A DNA stretch of 32,857 bases from Peptococcaceae bacterium (GCA_024655825.1 JANLFJ010000004.1:79158-112014), one strand, 5' to 3'; shown: positions 24,046 through 31,428, counted from the stretch's first letter. Numbers and translations: made by a program. The notes: generated from the sequence alone by a model not told the origin.

Positions 24046-26849
24046 TGGCAGGTATCGACCAACTTATTATCAATTCGGCTTTCAGGGAGCCGGAAAGCCA
24101 CTGGAAATATGACTTAAACACACAGTCCTTTATACGTGAGCCCGGCCGCCGCCCTGCCGGATATTTCATCGCCGGACAGGGCAGCAACCAATACAATGAC
24201 ATCGGGCAGTTCGTCGAGCTGCCATTGGTGAACACAATTCGCCCGCGCGTAAAAGCATGGCGCGAGGCGGGGTATCCCGGCGTAACCGGAGTGACAAAAA
24301 AACTGCTGGAGCATTGGAATGACAGAGACGCACGTCAATATCAGTTTTTCTTTTGCCAGCAGGATGCGATCGAAACGCTGATCTGGTTAACAGAAGCACC
24401 CGACGCAAATAAAGTGGGGATTGATATACCAGGTGACGGTGGGTCATTTCGCCGTATCTGTACCAAGCTCTGTACCGGTGGTGGCAAGACCACCGTCATG
24501 GCGATGCTCATCGCCTGGCAGGTCTGCAACAAAGTTACCTATCCGCAGGACAAGCGTTTTTCTAAAAACGTTTTCATCGTCGCACCCGGCCTTACGGTCA
24601 GGAGACGTCTGGAGGTGCTGCAGACCGGCGGCGACGACAATTATTACACGCAGTTCAGCGTTGTGCCTGTCGGGCTCATGGACAAGCTCCGTCAGGGCAA
24701 GGTTATCATAAACAACTGGCAGGCGCTGGCGTGGGACAGTGAAGAAAAATTGGCAAAGAAAAAAGGCGTTGATAAGCGTGGTGCAAAGAGCGACGAGGCA
24801 TATACCAGAGAAGTGTTGGGCGATATGGCCGGTGCGAGCAATATCCTTGTTATTAATGACGAGGCACACCATGCGTGGAGGAAAAACCCCGAAATCAAAG
24901 TAAAGCTTTCTAAAGAAGAAAAGGAAATGGAGCAGGAGGCCACTGTGTGGATCGGAGGTCTTGACCGCATCCAAAAAACACGCGGTATCCTTACTTGCTA
25001 TGATTTTTCGGCGACGCCCTTTGCGCCGTCAGGCAAAAGAAATGATGAAGAAGCTTTATTCGGCTGGATCGTCAGCGACTTTGGGCTCAACGACGGTATC
25101 GAATCCGGACTTGTCAAAACACCACGAGTCGTTGTTCGCGATGACGGCATGCCGGATGCGGAAAGCTTCCGATCCAAGCTATATCATATTTACGCAGATG
25201 ATACCGTTAAAGAGGACATCAATCGAAAGGCACAGGAGGAAGAACCGTTGCCCGACTTGATTAATCAGGCGTACTATTTACTGGGCAAGGACTGGCTGGA
25301 AATCTACAAATCATGGAAAGAGCAAGGCTCCGTCGTGCCTCCGGTCATGATCACTGTCGCAAATCGCACAGAGACGGCGGCGCGTATCAAGTATGCTTTC
25401 GACCACAAACGGATTCCGGTTGATGAACTCTGTGTGCCGGAATATACAATTCATATTGACTCAAAAGTCCTTGACGCAGTCGATGCGGCGGATGAAGCAC
25501 CCCAAGCGGAGCAGATTGATGAAAGCAGCGATGAAGAAGAAGGCGGCACCGAAAAAACTTATAGCAAGAAAGACGCAGCCGCCATTCTTCGCGAAACGGT
25601 TGACACTGTCGGCAAGCGTGGAAAACGCGGTGAGCAAATCAGGAATGTTATCTCTGTCGGTATGCTAACCGAGGGATGGGATGCAAAAACCGTTACTCAT
25701 ATTCTCGGCCTGCGGGCCTTTTCCAGCCAGCTGCTCTGTGAGCAAGTGGTCGGACGCGGCCTGCGTCGGACATCTTATGACCTGGCCGAAGGAAGCGATA
25801 TGTTTACACCGGAATATGTTAACATCTTCGGTATTCCGTTCTCGTTTTTACCGCATGAGTCTGGAGAGGACGGTAAAGCTCCGACCACACCTCCAAAGAC
25901 GCAGATAGAGGCCCTAAAAGAAAAAGTCGCATATCAGATCAGTTGGCCGAACATCGTTCGCATTGACCGGGTATGGAAGCCGAAACTGTCACTGGACATC
26001 GATAAGATTGACACGCTCGTAATAGAGGCGCAAGATACTCGGCTTCGCGCTGATCTAGCCCCTATCATCGACGGTAAGACCGATCTGATGAAGTGTACGG
26101 AAATCGACTTGCAGAAGCTCGATTCAGGACTTCGTATGCAGCAGATAATATTTGAAACCGCAGGACAGGTCTATGACCTTCTGAAGTCCTCATGGCAAGC
26201 TGAAGGAACAAAGTTTGCCTTGCTCGGTCAGGCAATCCGACTCGTTGAGGATTACCTGAATTCCGGAGTAATTGTGATTAATCCGCCGCTGTTCAACACA
26301 GACCCGGTGCGCCAGCGGATTATTTACATGATGAACATGAACAAGATAGTCCAACACCTTTGGGGATTCATCAAGCTGGAGCAGACGGAAAAGCTCATAC
26401 CGGTATTCGATCAGAGCCGTAAAGTACGCAGCACCGGTGACATGATCACATGGTATACAAGCAAGCCATGTTTCATTACACAGCACTCTCATATTAGCCA
26501 CTGTGTGTTCGACAGCACATGGGAAGCCTCGGAAAGCTATGTGCTGGAGAAGAACCCTGATGTTATGGCGTGGGCAAAGAACGACCACCTTGGATTTGAG
26601 ATTATTTATGTTTTCGATGGCGTTGTCCGCAAATATGTTCCCGATTTCCTGATTAGGCTTTCCAACGGCAAGACGCTTGTACTGGAAACAAAGGGGCAGG
26701 ATACCCGCCAAAATCGGGAAAAACGAAAAGCATTGGCTGAGTGGGTTGAGGCTGTGAACGGTCTTGGCGATTATGGTGAGTGGTGCTGGGATGTCTCATT
26801 CAATATTGCAGATGTGGATGGAATTATTAAGAAACATTTGAATTCGTAA
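24045..26849 (+). CDS. Type III restriction Res-like DEAH helicase-nuclease
   Basis: 934 residues, translationally coupled to the methyltransferase (TGATG overlap). Superfamily 2 helicase motifs: Walker A C-T144-G-G-G-K148-T-T, Walker B/DEAH ND272-E-A-H275-H, motif III SATPF, and motif VI VVGRGLRRT. An acidic linker rich in Asp/Glu sits at about 480-505. The C-terminal nuclease core reads VPD867-FLIRLSNGKTLVLE881-TK883-G, a PD-(D/E)XK site as in type III Res subunits. With the Mod-like protein it should form an ATP-dependent restriction enzyme cutting DNA that lacks the cognate methylation. All key residues are present, so it is probably active. No terminator is obvious after the stop. Confidence 0.93.
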   Translation: MAGIDQLIINSAFREPESHWKYDLNTQSFIREPGRRPAGYFIAGQGSNQYNDIGQFVELPLVNTIRPRVKAWREAGYPGVTGVTKKLLEHWNDRDARQYQFFFCQQDAIETLIWLTEAPDANKVGIDIPGDGGSFRRICTKLCTGGGKTTVMAMLIAWQVCNKVTYPQDKRFSKNVFIVAPGLTVRRRLEVLQTGGDDNYYTQFSVVPVGLMDKLRQGKVIINNWQALAWDSEEKLAKKKGVDKRGAKSDEAYTREVLGDMAGASNILVINDEAHHAWRKNPEIKVKLSKEEKEMEQEATVWIGGLDRIQKTRGILTCYDFSATPFAPSGKRNDEEALFGWIVSDFGLNDGIESGLVKTPRVVVRDDGMPDAESFRSKLYHIYADDTVKEDINRKAQEEEPLPDLINQAYYLLGKDWLEIYKSWKEQGSVVPPVMITVANRTETAARIKYAFDHKRIPVDELCVPEYTIHIDSKVLDAVDAADEAPQAEQIDESSDEEEGGTEKTYSKKDAAAILRETVDTVGKRGKRGEQIRNVISVGMLTEGWDAKTVTHILGLRAFSSQLLCEQVVGRGLRRTSYDLAEGSDMFTPEYVNIFGIPFSFLPHESGEDGKAPTTPPKTQIEALKEKVAYQISWPNIVRIDRVWKPKLSLDIDKIDTLVIEAQDTRLRADLAPIIDGKTDLMKCTEIDLQKLDSGLRMQQIIFETAGQVYDLLKSSWQAEGTKFALLGQAIRLVEDYLNSGVIVINPPLFNTDPVRQRIIYMMNMNKIVQHLWGFIKLEQTEKLIPVFDQSRKVRSTGDMITWYTSKPCFITQHSHISHCVFDSTWEASESYVLEKNPDVMAWAKNDHLGFEIIYVFDGVVRKYVPDFLIRLSNGKTLVLETKGQDTRQNREKRKALAEWVEAVNGLGDYGEWCWDVSFNIADVDGIIKKHLNS

Positions 26850-26903
26850 TAGCTATTCGACTTGAGGTATGATAATGTATGTTGCTGATAGGAGGCGGCA
26901 CAT

Positions 26904-27029
26904 ATGGATTACATACCGAAAACACTGGTATCGCAAATTACAAAGCAACTTAATAGTTTCAAGGACGGGCATCCGGCTGTTGACCATAAGGTTAGGCCGG
27001 ATGCCCGCTCGGCATTTAATAGGAAGTGA
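26904..27029 (+). CDS. 41-aa small protein
   Basis: A short ORF with an AGGAGG 8 bases before its ATG, as good as any in the window. The product is basic and hydrophilic (MDYIPKTLVSQITKQLNSF start, RPDARSAFNRK end). An 11-bp inverted repeat lies inside it (GGGCATCCGGC 26967-26977, GCCGGATGCCC 26996-27006, 18-base loop). It ends 6 bases before the next gene, so it may be a true small protein or a leader ORF with a regulatory hairpin. No family recognised. Confidence 0.5.
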   Translation: MDYIPKTLVSQITKQLNSFKDGHPAVDHKVRPDARSAFNRK

Positions 27030-27035
27030 AGCGTA

Positions 27036-27782
27036 ATGAAAAGATATATTACTATTACCTGCATTACCATTACCGCCTATGTCGCAATGTATGCCGCCGT
27101 GTGGCCTCAAAACTCCGAGAATGAGGTAATACCCGTCAAACAGGAAAAACCCGTTATAAGCGCCGACGTGGCAGCAACGCAGGAAGAACTGATGCAAATC
27201 ATTTTCTCTGCCGATACGCAATCACCCGGACCGACGGAAACCGAAGAATCAACAACAGAGAAAGAACAAGCGTCATCACCGCCTGATGAGGCCATACTGG
27301 AACCCGAAGCAACCGGTACACCAGAACCGACGTCAACGCCCTCATCGGCTCCCAAACCGACATCCTCATCCGCGCCGCCCTCATCTGACCCCAAGCCGGG
27401 GACAATAGCTGTTATCGACGGTAATCGATGTATGTGGATTCCAGGCTTCGGCTGGGTCAAGGATGAGGGAAGCGGTGCACAAGGAACAATAGTTGGCAGT
27501 CCCGGAGATGAGCTTACCGGCAATAAGGTTGGACAGATGGGCGGCGGCACTATCGTAGACGGCAAAGGCGACATCAACAAGATGGTTGGTATCATGGGAG
27601 AAGATGACACTCTTCCCTCCGAAAAATTCACTCCTGCACCTGGATCGAAAGCCGTCATCGATGGTAAGCCAAGCGTATGGATTCCCGGCTTCGGCTGGAT
27701 AGAGGACAACGGCGGAGGAAACGTCGGCACCGTTGCCGAGGATATGTACGAGAACGGCCATAAAATCGGGATAATGGATTAA
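27036..27782 (+). CDS. Anchored or secreted protein with Ser/Thr/Pro linker and two WIPGFGW repeats
   Basis: 248 residues; AGGAAGTGA just upstream of the ATG. It begins with a hydrophobic segment (KRYITITCITITAYVAMYAAVW, given as residues 2-22) that is either a signal peptide or an N-terminal anchor. Residues about 60-125 form a low-complexity Pro/Ser/Thr/Glu-rich linker, as in wall-spanning proteins. The rest is two copies of a ~45-residue module: AVIDGNRCMWIPGFGWVKD (about 128-146) and AVIDGKPSVWIPGFGWIED (about 206-224). Each is followed by a Gly-rich stretch and an xKxGxM end (GNKVGQMG, GHKIGIMD). The family is unfamiliar to me by function; the repeats resemble small beta cell-surface modules. 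A decayed third copy lies at 29005. Confidence 0.75.
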   Translation: MKRYITITCITITAYVAMYAAVWPQNSENEVIPVKQEKPVISADVAATQEELMQIIFSADTQSPGPTETEESTTEKEQASSPPDEAILEPEATGTPEPTSTPSSAPKPTSSSAPPSSDPKPGTIAVIDGNRCMWIPGFGWVKDEGSGAQGTIVGSPGDELTGNKVGQMGGGTIVDGKGDINKMVGIMGEDDTLPSEKFTPAPGSKAVIDGKPSVWIPGFGWIEDNGGGNVGTVAEDMYENGHKIGIMD

Positions 27783-27789
27783 AACAGAA

Positions 27790-27836
27790 AAAAAACACAG
27801 CGGCCTGCCGGAATGTTCCGCAGGCCACTGTACTCA
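27790..27836. terminator. Bidirectional terminator hairpin between convergent genes
   Basis: Stem GGCCTG-CGGAA paired with TTCCG-CAGGCC inside ACAG/CTGT (27797-27831). On the minus strand it is followed by eight U residues, giving a strong terminator for the gene ending at 27866. It also closes the plus-strand WIPGFGW gene, though more weakly. Confidence 0.85.
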
Positions 27837-27865
27837 CATTTATCACCTTTTTGTACTATCATCAA

Positions 27866-28534
27866 TTAATAGTAAAACGCCTCATCCAACAACAACTGAA
27901 ATACTTGCTTAGACGTTTCCCTGTCCCGGTAGGTCAGCGAGTACAGTAATTGGTTGGTTATCCCCTGAAGAAAAATATCCATTGCTTTAACAATCAGGAA
28001 CCGCTGGCAAAACAGCAGGTTTAAATGCTCCATTTCATTTTCCCCGCCGAGAGCTTCACAGATTTCGTTGTAGAGGTTATTCAGGTCTACGATATCAAGG
28101 AAAGCCCTGATGTCGGCAACAAGATCTGTATAATACTGCTCGTATGCAGACTCCAGATAACTGCTCGAAAGCATCACATCATATAGAGACAGCTTGGTAA
28201 AACTCTCCTGATACTTTAAGGGATGAGCATCAATAAATGTCCTGACCTGTTCGTAAAACGGATGATCGTTGCTTTTTGTATCACCTCTGAGTATTTCTGC
28301 ACACAGGCTGTTTAAGGTACTTTCAGTTTCGAAGCCTTCGGAAGCAGCTTCATATGCCAGTATCCCGTTTGTCGCCTCAAATAAGTACGAGAGGTATTTG
28401 TCCAGCAGATACCCCTGCTTCTCAAGCCTTATACGTATTTCAGTCGCCTGTTTAAAAAATTCCTTAAATGATCGCTTTAACTCATCCACGGATGCACTGC
28501 CAAGAATACCGGATTCGTTTTCAAAAATGTTCAT
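27866..28534 (-). CDS. Helical protein of unknown function (222 aa)
   Basis: Start at ATG 28534 (GGGAG just upstream; the longer frame runs through hairpin-forming leader). The product is acidic and almost entirely alpha-helical (MNIFENESGILGSASVDEL start, a run of amphipathic helices with many Tyr/Leu/Glu, QVFQLLLDEAFYY end), with no signal peptide, membrane segment or recognisable motif. The 5' leader on the minus strand has two hairpins: GAGGGCA/TGCCCTC (28572-28590), and CCGAC/GTCGG (28541-28561) whose second arm overlaps the Shine-Dalgarno. The gene runs opposite to its neighbours and is divergent from the candidate small RNA at 28695. No function can be proposed. Confidence 0.7.
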   Translation of the reverse strand: MNIFENESGILGSASVDELKRSFKEFFKQATEIRIRLEKQGYLLDKYLSYLFEATNGILAYEAASEGFETESTLNSLCAEILRGDTKSNDHPFYEQVRTFIDAHPLKYQESFTKLSLYDVMLSSSYLESAYEQYYTDLVADIRAFLDIVDLNNLYNEICEALGGENEMEHLNLLFCQRFLIVKAMDIFLQGITNQLLYSLTYRDRETSKQVFQLLLDEAFYY

Positions 28535-28660
28535 TTTCTCCCGACCTTTCAAATGTAGTCGGAAGGTTCCCGAGGGCAAGGTATGCCCTCTACAAAAAAG
28601 CGTACACAAAGGCGGACGGCATCGCTGCCAGGACCCCTTGCATACGCCGAAAACTTTGAA

Positions 28661-28689
28661 TTGTGGAACACCATGAAAAGTGTTAGAAT
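28661..28689 (+). promoter_or_regulatory. Promoter of the candidate small RNA
   Basis: TTGTGG (28661-28666), 17 bases, TAGAAT (28684-28689). The predicted start at about 28696 coincides with the 5' strand of the RNA's closing stem. Confidence 0.55.
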
Positions 28690-28694
28690 AATCA

Positions 28695-28788
28695 CGTCAT
28701 AGTGCCGTTTACGGTTGCGCGGGGTGGCTGCTTCACCTTTCGCAGGGCTGGTGTGTCGGAATCGCACCAGCCTGCTATGACGTTTTTT
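28695..28788 (+). ncRNA. Candidate structured small RNA with intrinsic terminator
   Basis: A closing stem CGTCATAG (28695-28702) with CTATGACG (28775-28782) encloses three local hairpins: CCG-TTTA-CGG, a TGCG...CGCA arm with an inner GGGTG/CACCT helix, and an 8-bp GGCTGGTG/CACCAGCC hairpin (about 28746-28772). The closing stem is followed directly by six T (28783-28788). A -10/-35 pair ends 5 bases before the first stem base. There is no plausible ORF or ribosome site in it. I do not recognise the family. Confidence 0.6.
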
Positions 28789-29004
28789 CGTCTGGGAAAC
28801 TCCCGTAGTTCTAATACAGCTCTGATTGGAGAAAATGTCAAGTTAATATTGAAGTTTATTGCACGTTACTCTCTAGTCCCATTTTCACAGTCTCCAGCAT
28901 CTCCTATTCTTATGGGCGTATACTTCGGGCTTGTCGACGGAAGATTGGCAAGCTCTTTACTTTATTTCCAAACAGTTCGGTGCCCATCTCGCATGGGGGT
29001 GGTC
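28789..29004. other. Intergenic stretch with no supported gene
   Basis: AT-richer sequence between the small RNA terminator and the pseudogene. Open frames crossing it have no ribosome site or recognisable product. I see nothing further in it. Confidence 0.6.
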
Positions 29005-29209
29005 AATCCGTCGCCATCTGAAAAACACGATCCCGTGCCGGAAACGAAAGCCGTCGGTGACGGCAAGCGGTGTGTAGATTCACGGCTTCGTCTGGATCAA
29101 GGACAACGGTGGAGGGAACTTTAGCAGTATCGTCGAGGACATGTACGAAAACGGCCTCAAGATTCGAATTATCGATTTATACCGTTTCACATTGAAAGAC
29201 CTACATTAA
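29005..29209 (+). pseudogene. Frameshifted remnant of a WIPGFGW-module protein
   Basis: The sequence matches the last ~60 residues of the gene at 27036. The first frame reads SPSEKHDPVPETKAVGDGKRC against LPSEKFTPAPGSKAVIDGKPS. After a 2-base deletion near 29076 (GTA-GATTC against GTATGGATTC) the match continues one frame over as GFVWIKDNGGGNFSSIVEDM, then YENGLKIRIID, to a TAA at 29207. The signal peptide and linker parts are missing. The flanking terminator at 29195 is intact. Confidence 0.85.
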
Positions 29210-29227
29210 CCCGGTAGGTCTTTTTTA
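29195..29227 (+). terminator. Intrinsic terminator after the pseudogene
   Basis: Stem AAAGACCTAC (29195-29204) with GTAGGTCTTT (29214-29223) and a U-run to 29226. A classical strong terminator. Confidence 0.88.
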
Positions 29228-29543
29228 TGCATTTTGCTGAAAATGCAGAAATAGCAAAAACTTTTCCGTGCAGATAGCCTTCTCAACGTGGAAATTAATA
29301 GAGGGAATTTTTAATTTTACTCCGCTCAATCCCTCGATATTTTCCTTAAAGAAGTGAGGAAAAATTTTTGACAACTGAATAACCGCGCCCGGAGTGGATA
29401 CTTTCAGGCGAAGCATGCCAGGACCCTGCAAATGCAGGCGAGCGTGCCAATGAAATGAGAACGCCGTGTTGGTCACGCAAGGCCGCAGGGCAGAAACCTG
29501 GCCGGGAGCGCGGTGCAAATCTCTTTACGAACGGAGGTGAATC
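29228..29543 (+). other. Leader region of the RepA-like ATPase gene
   Basis: No supported long gene. The first part is AT-rich with hairpins TGCATTTT/AAAATGCA (29228-29247) and ATTTTCCT/AGGAAAAAT followed by TTTT (29339-29369). A TTGACA (29368-29373) may be a -35 element, but a matching -10 is unclear. From about 29385 the sequence turns GC-rich and structured: CCTGC-AAAT-GCAGG (about 29425-29440), and GCCAGG able to pair with CCTGGC further down. A short overlapping ORF starts near 29456 (MRTPCWSRKAAGQKPG) without a good ribosome site. It may be a regulatory leader. Confidence 0.45.
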
Positions 29544-30512
29544 ATGCAGAAAAAGAAAAACAGGCTTATCCGGATGAGCGACATTCCGTCAGAGCAGGTG
29601 CGGTGGCTGTGGTATCCGTACATTCCTTACGGTAAAGTCACCATCATTCAGGGCGATCCCGGAGAGGGAAAAACATCTTTTGTTCTGGCGATGATCGCGC
29701 TGCTGACCAATGGCGAACCGCTACCGGAGGAAGAAGCTGCAAGTCCTCCCATCAACGTCATCTACCAGTCGGCTGAGGACGGGCTGGCGGACACCATCAA
29801 ACCCCGGCTGGAACGATCGGGTGCGGACTGTTCCCGAGTGCTTGTGATTGATGAAGCGGACAAAGAGTTAACGCTGTGCGATGAAAGACTGGAGCAGTCT
29901 GTTCAGGAAACCGGCGCGCGTCTGATTGTGCTTGATCCGCTGCAGGCCTATCTCGGTTGTGATGTGGACATGTACCGTGCCAACGAGGTGCGTCCGGTAA
30001 TTAAACGTCTGTGTTCCATGGCAGACCGCACCGGCTGCGCTGTCATCCTCATCGGCCACATGAATAAGGCGCAGGGATTGAAAGCTTCCTACCGTGGTTT
30101 GGGCTCCATTGATTTCAGGGCGGCGGCAAGGAGCGTGCTTCTGGTCGGGAGACTGAAAGATAACCCAGGTATCCGGATCGCTGCCCACGATAAAAGCAGC
30201 CTGGCTCCTGAGGGAAAATCCATCGCGTTTTCTCTGGATGCGGAGAACGGTTTTCAGTGGAAAGGATACTGCGACGCCACGGTGGACGAAGTTCTTTCCG
30301 GAACCGGCTCCGTAAAGACCAAGACGATGCTGATGGAGGACGAACTGAAAAAGTTGCTGACCGATCCCGTCTCTGTTGAAGAAGTATTCCGGAGGGCGGC
30401 AGAGCTGGGTATTTCGGAGCGCACCGTCAACATTGCAAAGAAAAATATCGGCGCTCGGTCTGTGAAGCTGGGGAGCCAATGGTACTGGCAGATTCCTGAT
30501 TCAAGGATGTAA
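29544..30512 (+). CDS. RepA-like AAA_25/RecA-fold ATPase
   Basis: 322 residues; CGGAGGTGA upstream of the ATG. A RecA-fold NTPase: Walker A G37-DPGEG-K43-T-S, the SAEDG element (76-80), Walker B LIVLD131-P, and a sensor-like LIGHMNKAQG loop. This arrangement matches RepA-type hexameric helicase/AAA_25 proteins carried by plasmids and integrative elements. The C-terminal ~70 residues (VSVEEVFRRAAELGISERTV, then KLGSQWYWQIP) form a winged-helix-like domain, common in these proteins. It probably acts in replication or mobilisation of the element. Four direct repeats lie immediately downstream. No relaxase or replication initiator is seen nearby. Confidence 0.87.
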   Translation: MQKKKNRLIRMSDIPSEQVRWLWYPYIPYGKVTIIQGDPGEGKTSFVLAMIALLTNGEPLPEEEAASPPINVIYQSAEDGLADTIKPRLERSGADCSRVLVIDEADKELTLCDERLEQSVQETGARLIVLDPLQAYLGCDVDMYRANEVRPVIKRLCSMADRTGCAVILIGHMNKAQGLKASYRGLGSIDFRAAARSVLLVGRLKDNPGIRIAAHDKSSLAPEGKSIAFSLDAENGFQWKGYCDATVDEVLSGTGSVKTKTMLMEDELKKLLTDPVSVEEVFRRAAELGISERTVNIAKKNIGARSVKLGSQWYWQIPDSRM

Positions 30513-30577
30513 GGGTGCAATGTCTTATATGCTTTGCATCCTTGCAACCTTCCCGAAGCTTTGCGGAGCGAAGTGTA

Positions 30578-30744
30578 ACCAAGTGGGCTAACTTTGAGGC
30601 ATGGCGGGGGCCGACATCAGCAAAAGTATACCATGTTGGCTAACTTTCACGCAGTTTGCGGCAGGCGGAACTTGCACCAACATGGCTCACTTTTGGGCTT
30701 TCAAAATCCGGACAAGCGATACTTAAACCAACTTGGCTCACTAT
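30578..30744 (+). repeat. Four ~18-bp direct repeats at ~50-bp spacing (iteron-like)
   Basis: Copies: ACCAAGTGGGCTAACTTT (30578), ACCATGTTGGCTAACTTT (30630), ACCAACATGGCTCACTTT (30676), ACCAACTTGGCTCACTAT (30727). Start-to-start intervals are 52, 46 and 51 bases. The consensus is ACCANNTTGGCTMACTTT, with an imperfect CCA-N3-TGG dyad in each. They lie just after the RepA-like ATPase gene in a region without a gene. Confidence 0.8.
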
Positions 30745-31186
30745 TTACGAGGTACGAAGTATGAACACCGGCAGGCAACAGCCCGTATTCACCGCCTGTT
30801 CGCCTCTGTACCGCCTTTTCCCGGCAGGATGATACCATACACCCGCAGGCAGGACAATGCCATTGTCGGGGCTTTGTGAAGGAATGGCGGCGCAAACAAC
30901 CGTTACCTTTATTCAGCCTATTTCAGGAGGTGAACCATACGGTCGAAAATGAGGCAGGTTAAAGGAGCGGGGTCGCAGAGCGCCCCCACTCTGGCGAACA
31001 TCGCCCCGCAATGCGGGTCGGATGGCATTTTTCTTCGGGGTCAGAAATTGCCCCTTGGGGTCGGCTTCGGGGTCGCGCAACGAAAAAATGCCGCATTTAC
31101 CGCAGAAAAAGGAAGTCCAGAGCGGGGTCATAGCCGGAGTCACGCAATGATGGAGGCATTTGAAAATTATGATAAGGAGGATCATT
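30745..31186 (+). other. Low-coding region with GGGGTC motifs
   Basis: No well-supported gene. A 23-codon ORF (MNTGRQQPVFTACSPLYRLF...) begins at 30761. A 109-codon frame (30949-31278) overlaps the better-supported gene at 31187 and its ATG is 20+ bases from the AGGAGG at 30925. Five copies of (C/T)GGGGTC occur at 30968, 31036, 31056, 31068 and 31123. It may hold element control or transfer sequences. Confidence 0.4.
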
Positions 31187-31393
31187 ATGCCGTTTTTATT
31201 CAAGGGAGATTTCAGAGTCAACAGCACAATTATACACGGGGTACAGTATGTAACCTTCAGCTTTTTCGATGGGGATAAGCTGATATTCGATAAGGTCGGG
31301 GACATTATCGAACAGACCTTTAGGGCAACTCAGGCTGACACAGTTCCGAATGAAAATATATCGAAAAATAGTATAGCTATTGAAAAGGATTGA
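31187..31393 (+). CDS. Small hypothetical protein (68 aa) before the recombinase
   Basis: The ATG at 31187 has AAGGAGG 6 bases upstream, an excellent site. The 68-residue product begins MPFLFKGDFRVNSTIIHGVQ, continues with an alternating beta-like pattern (YVTFSFFDGDKLIFDKVGDI) and ends in a polar tail. There is no signal peptide or known motif. It lies 35 bases before the serine recombinase on the same strand, so it is probably cotranscribed and could be a recombinase accessory factor, but that is only contextual. Confidence 0.7.
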   Translation: MPFLFKGDFRVNSTIIHGVQYVTFSFFDGDKLIFDKVGDIIEQTFRATQADTVPNENISKNSIAIEKD

Positions 31394-31428
31394 TGGTATT
31401 GTGTGTTGCTGAAAGAGAGGTGTTATAT

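Noticed and set aside
28702-29124. 140-codon plus-strand frame
   Set aside because: It starts inside the candidate small RNA, has no ribosome site, and only its last part matches the WIPGFGW domain before a frameshift, so it is a pseudogene remnant rather than a gene.
29225-29518. 97-codon minus-strand frame in the ATPase leader
   Set aside because: There is no ribosome site or recognisable product, and it spans the composition junction and several hairpins.
30578-30744. CRISPR array interpretation of the four repeats
   Set aside because: The repeats are short and imperfect (18 bp), the spacing differs (46-52 bases start to start), and no cas gene is present.
30949-31278. 109-codon plus-strand frame before the recombinase operon
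   Set aside because: Its ATG is poorly placed relative to the AGGAGG at 30925 and it overlaps the well-supported 68-aa gene in another frame. It is kept only as part of a low-coding region.
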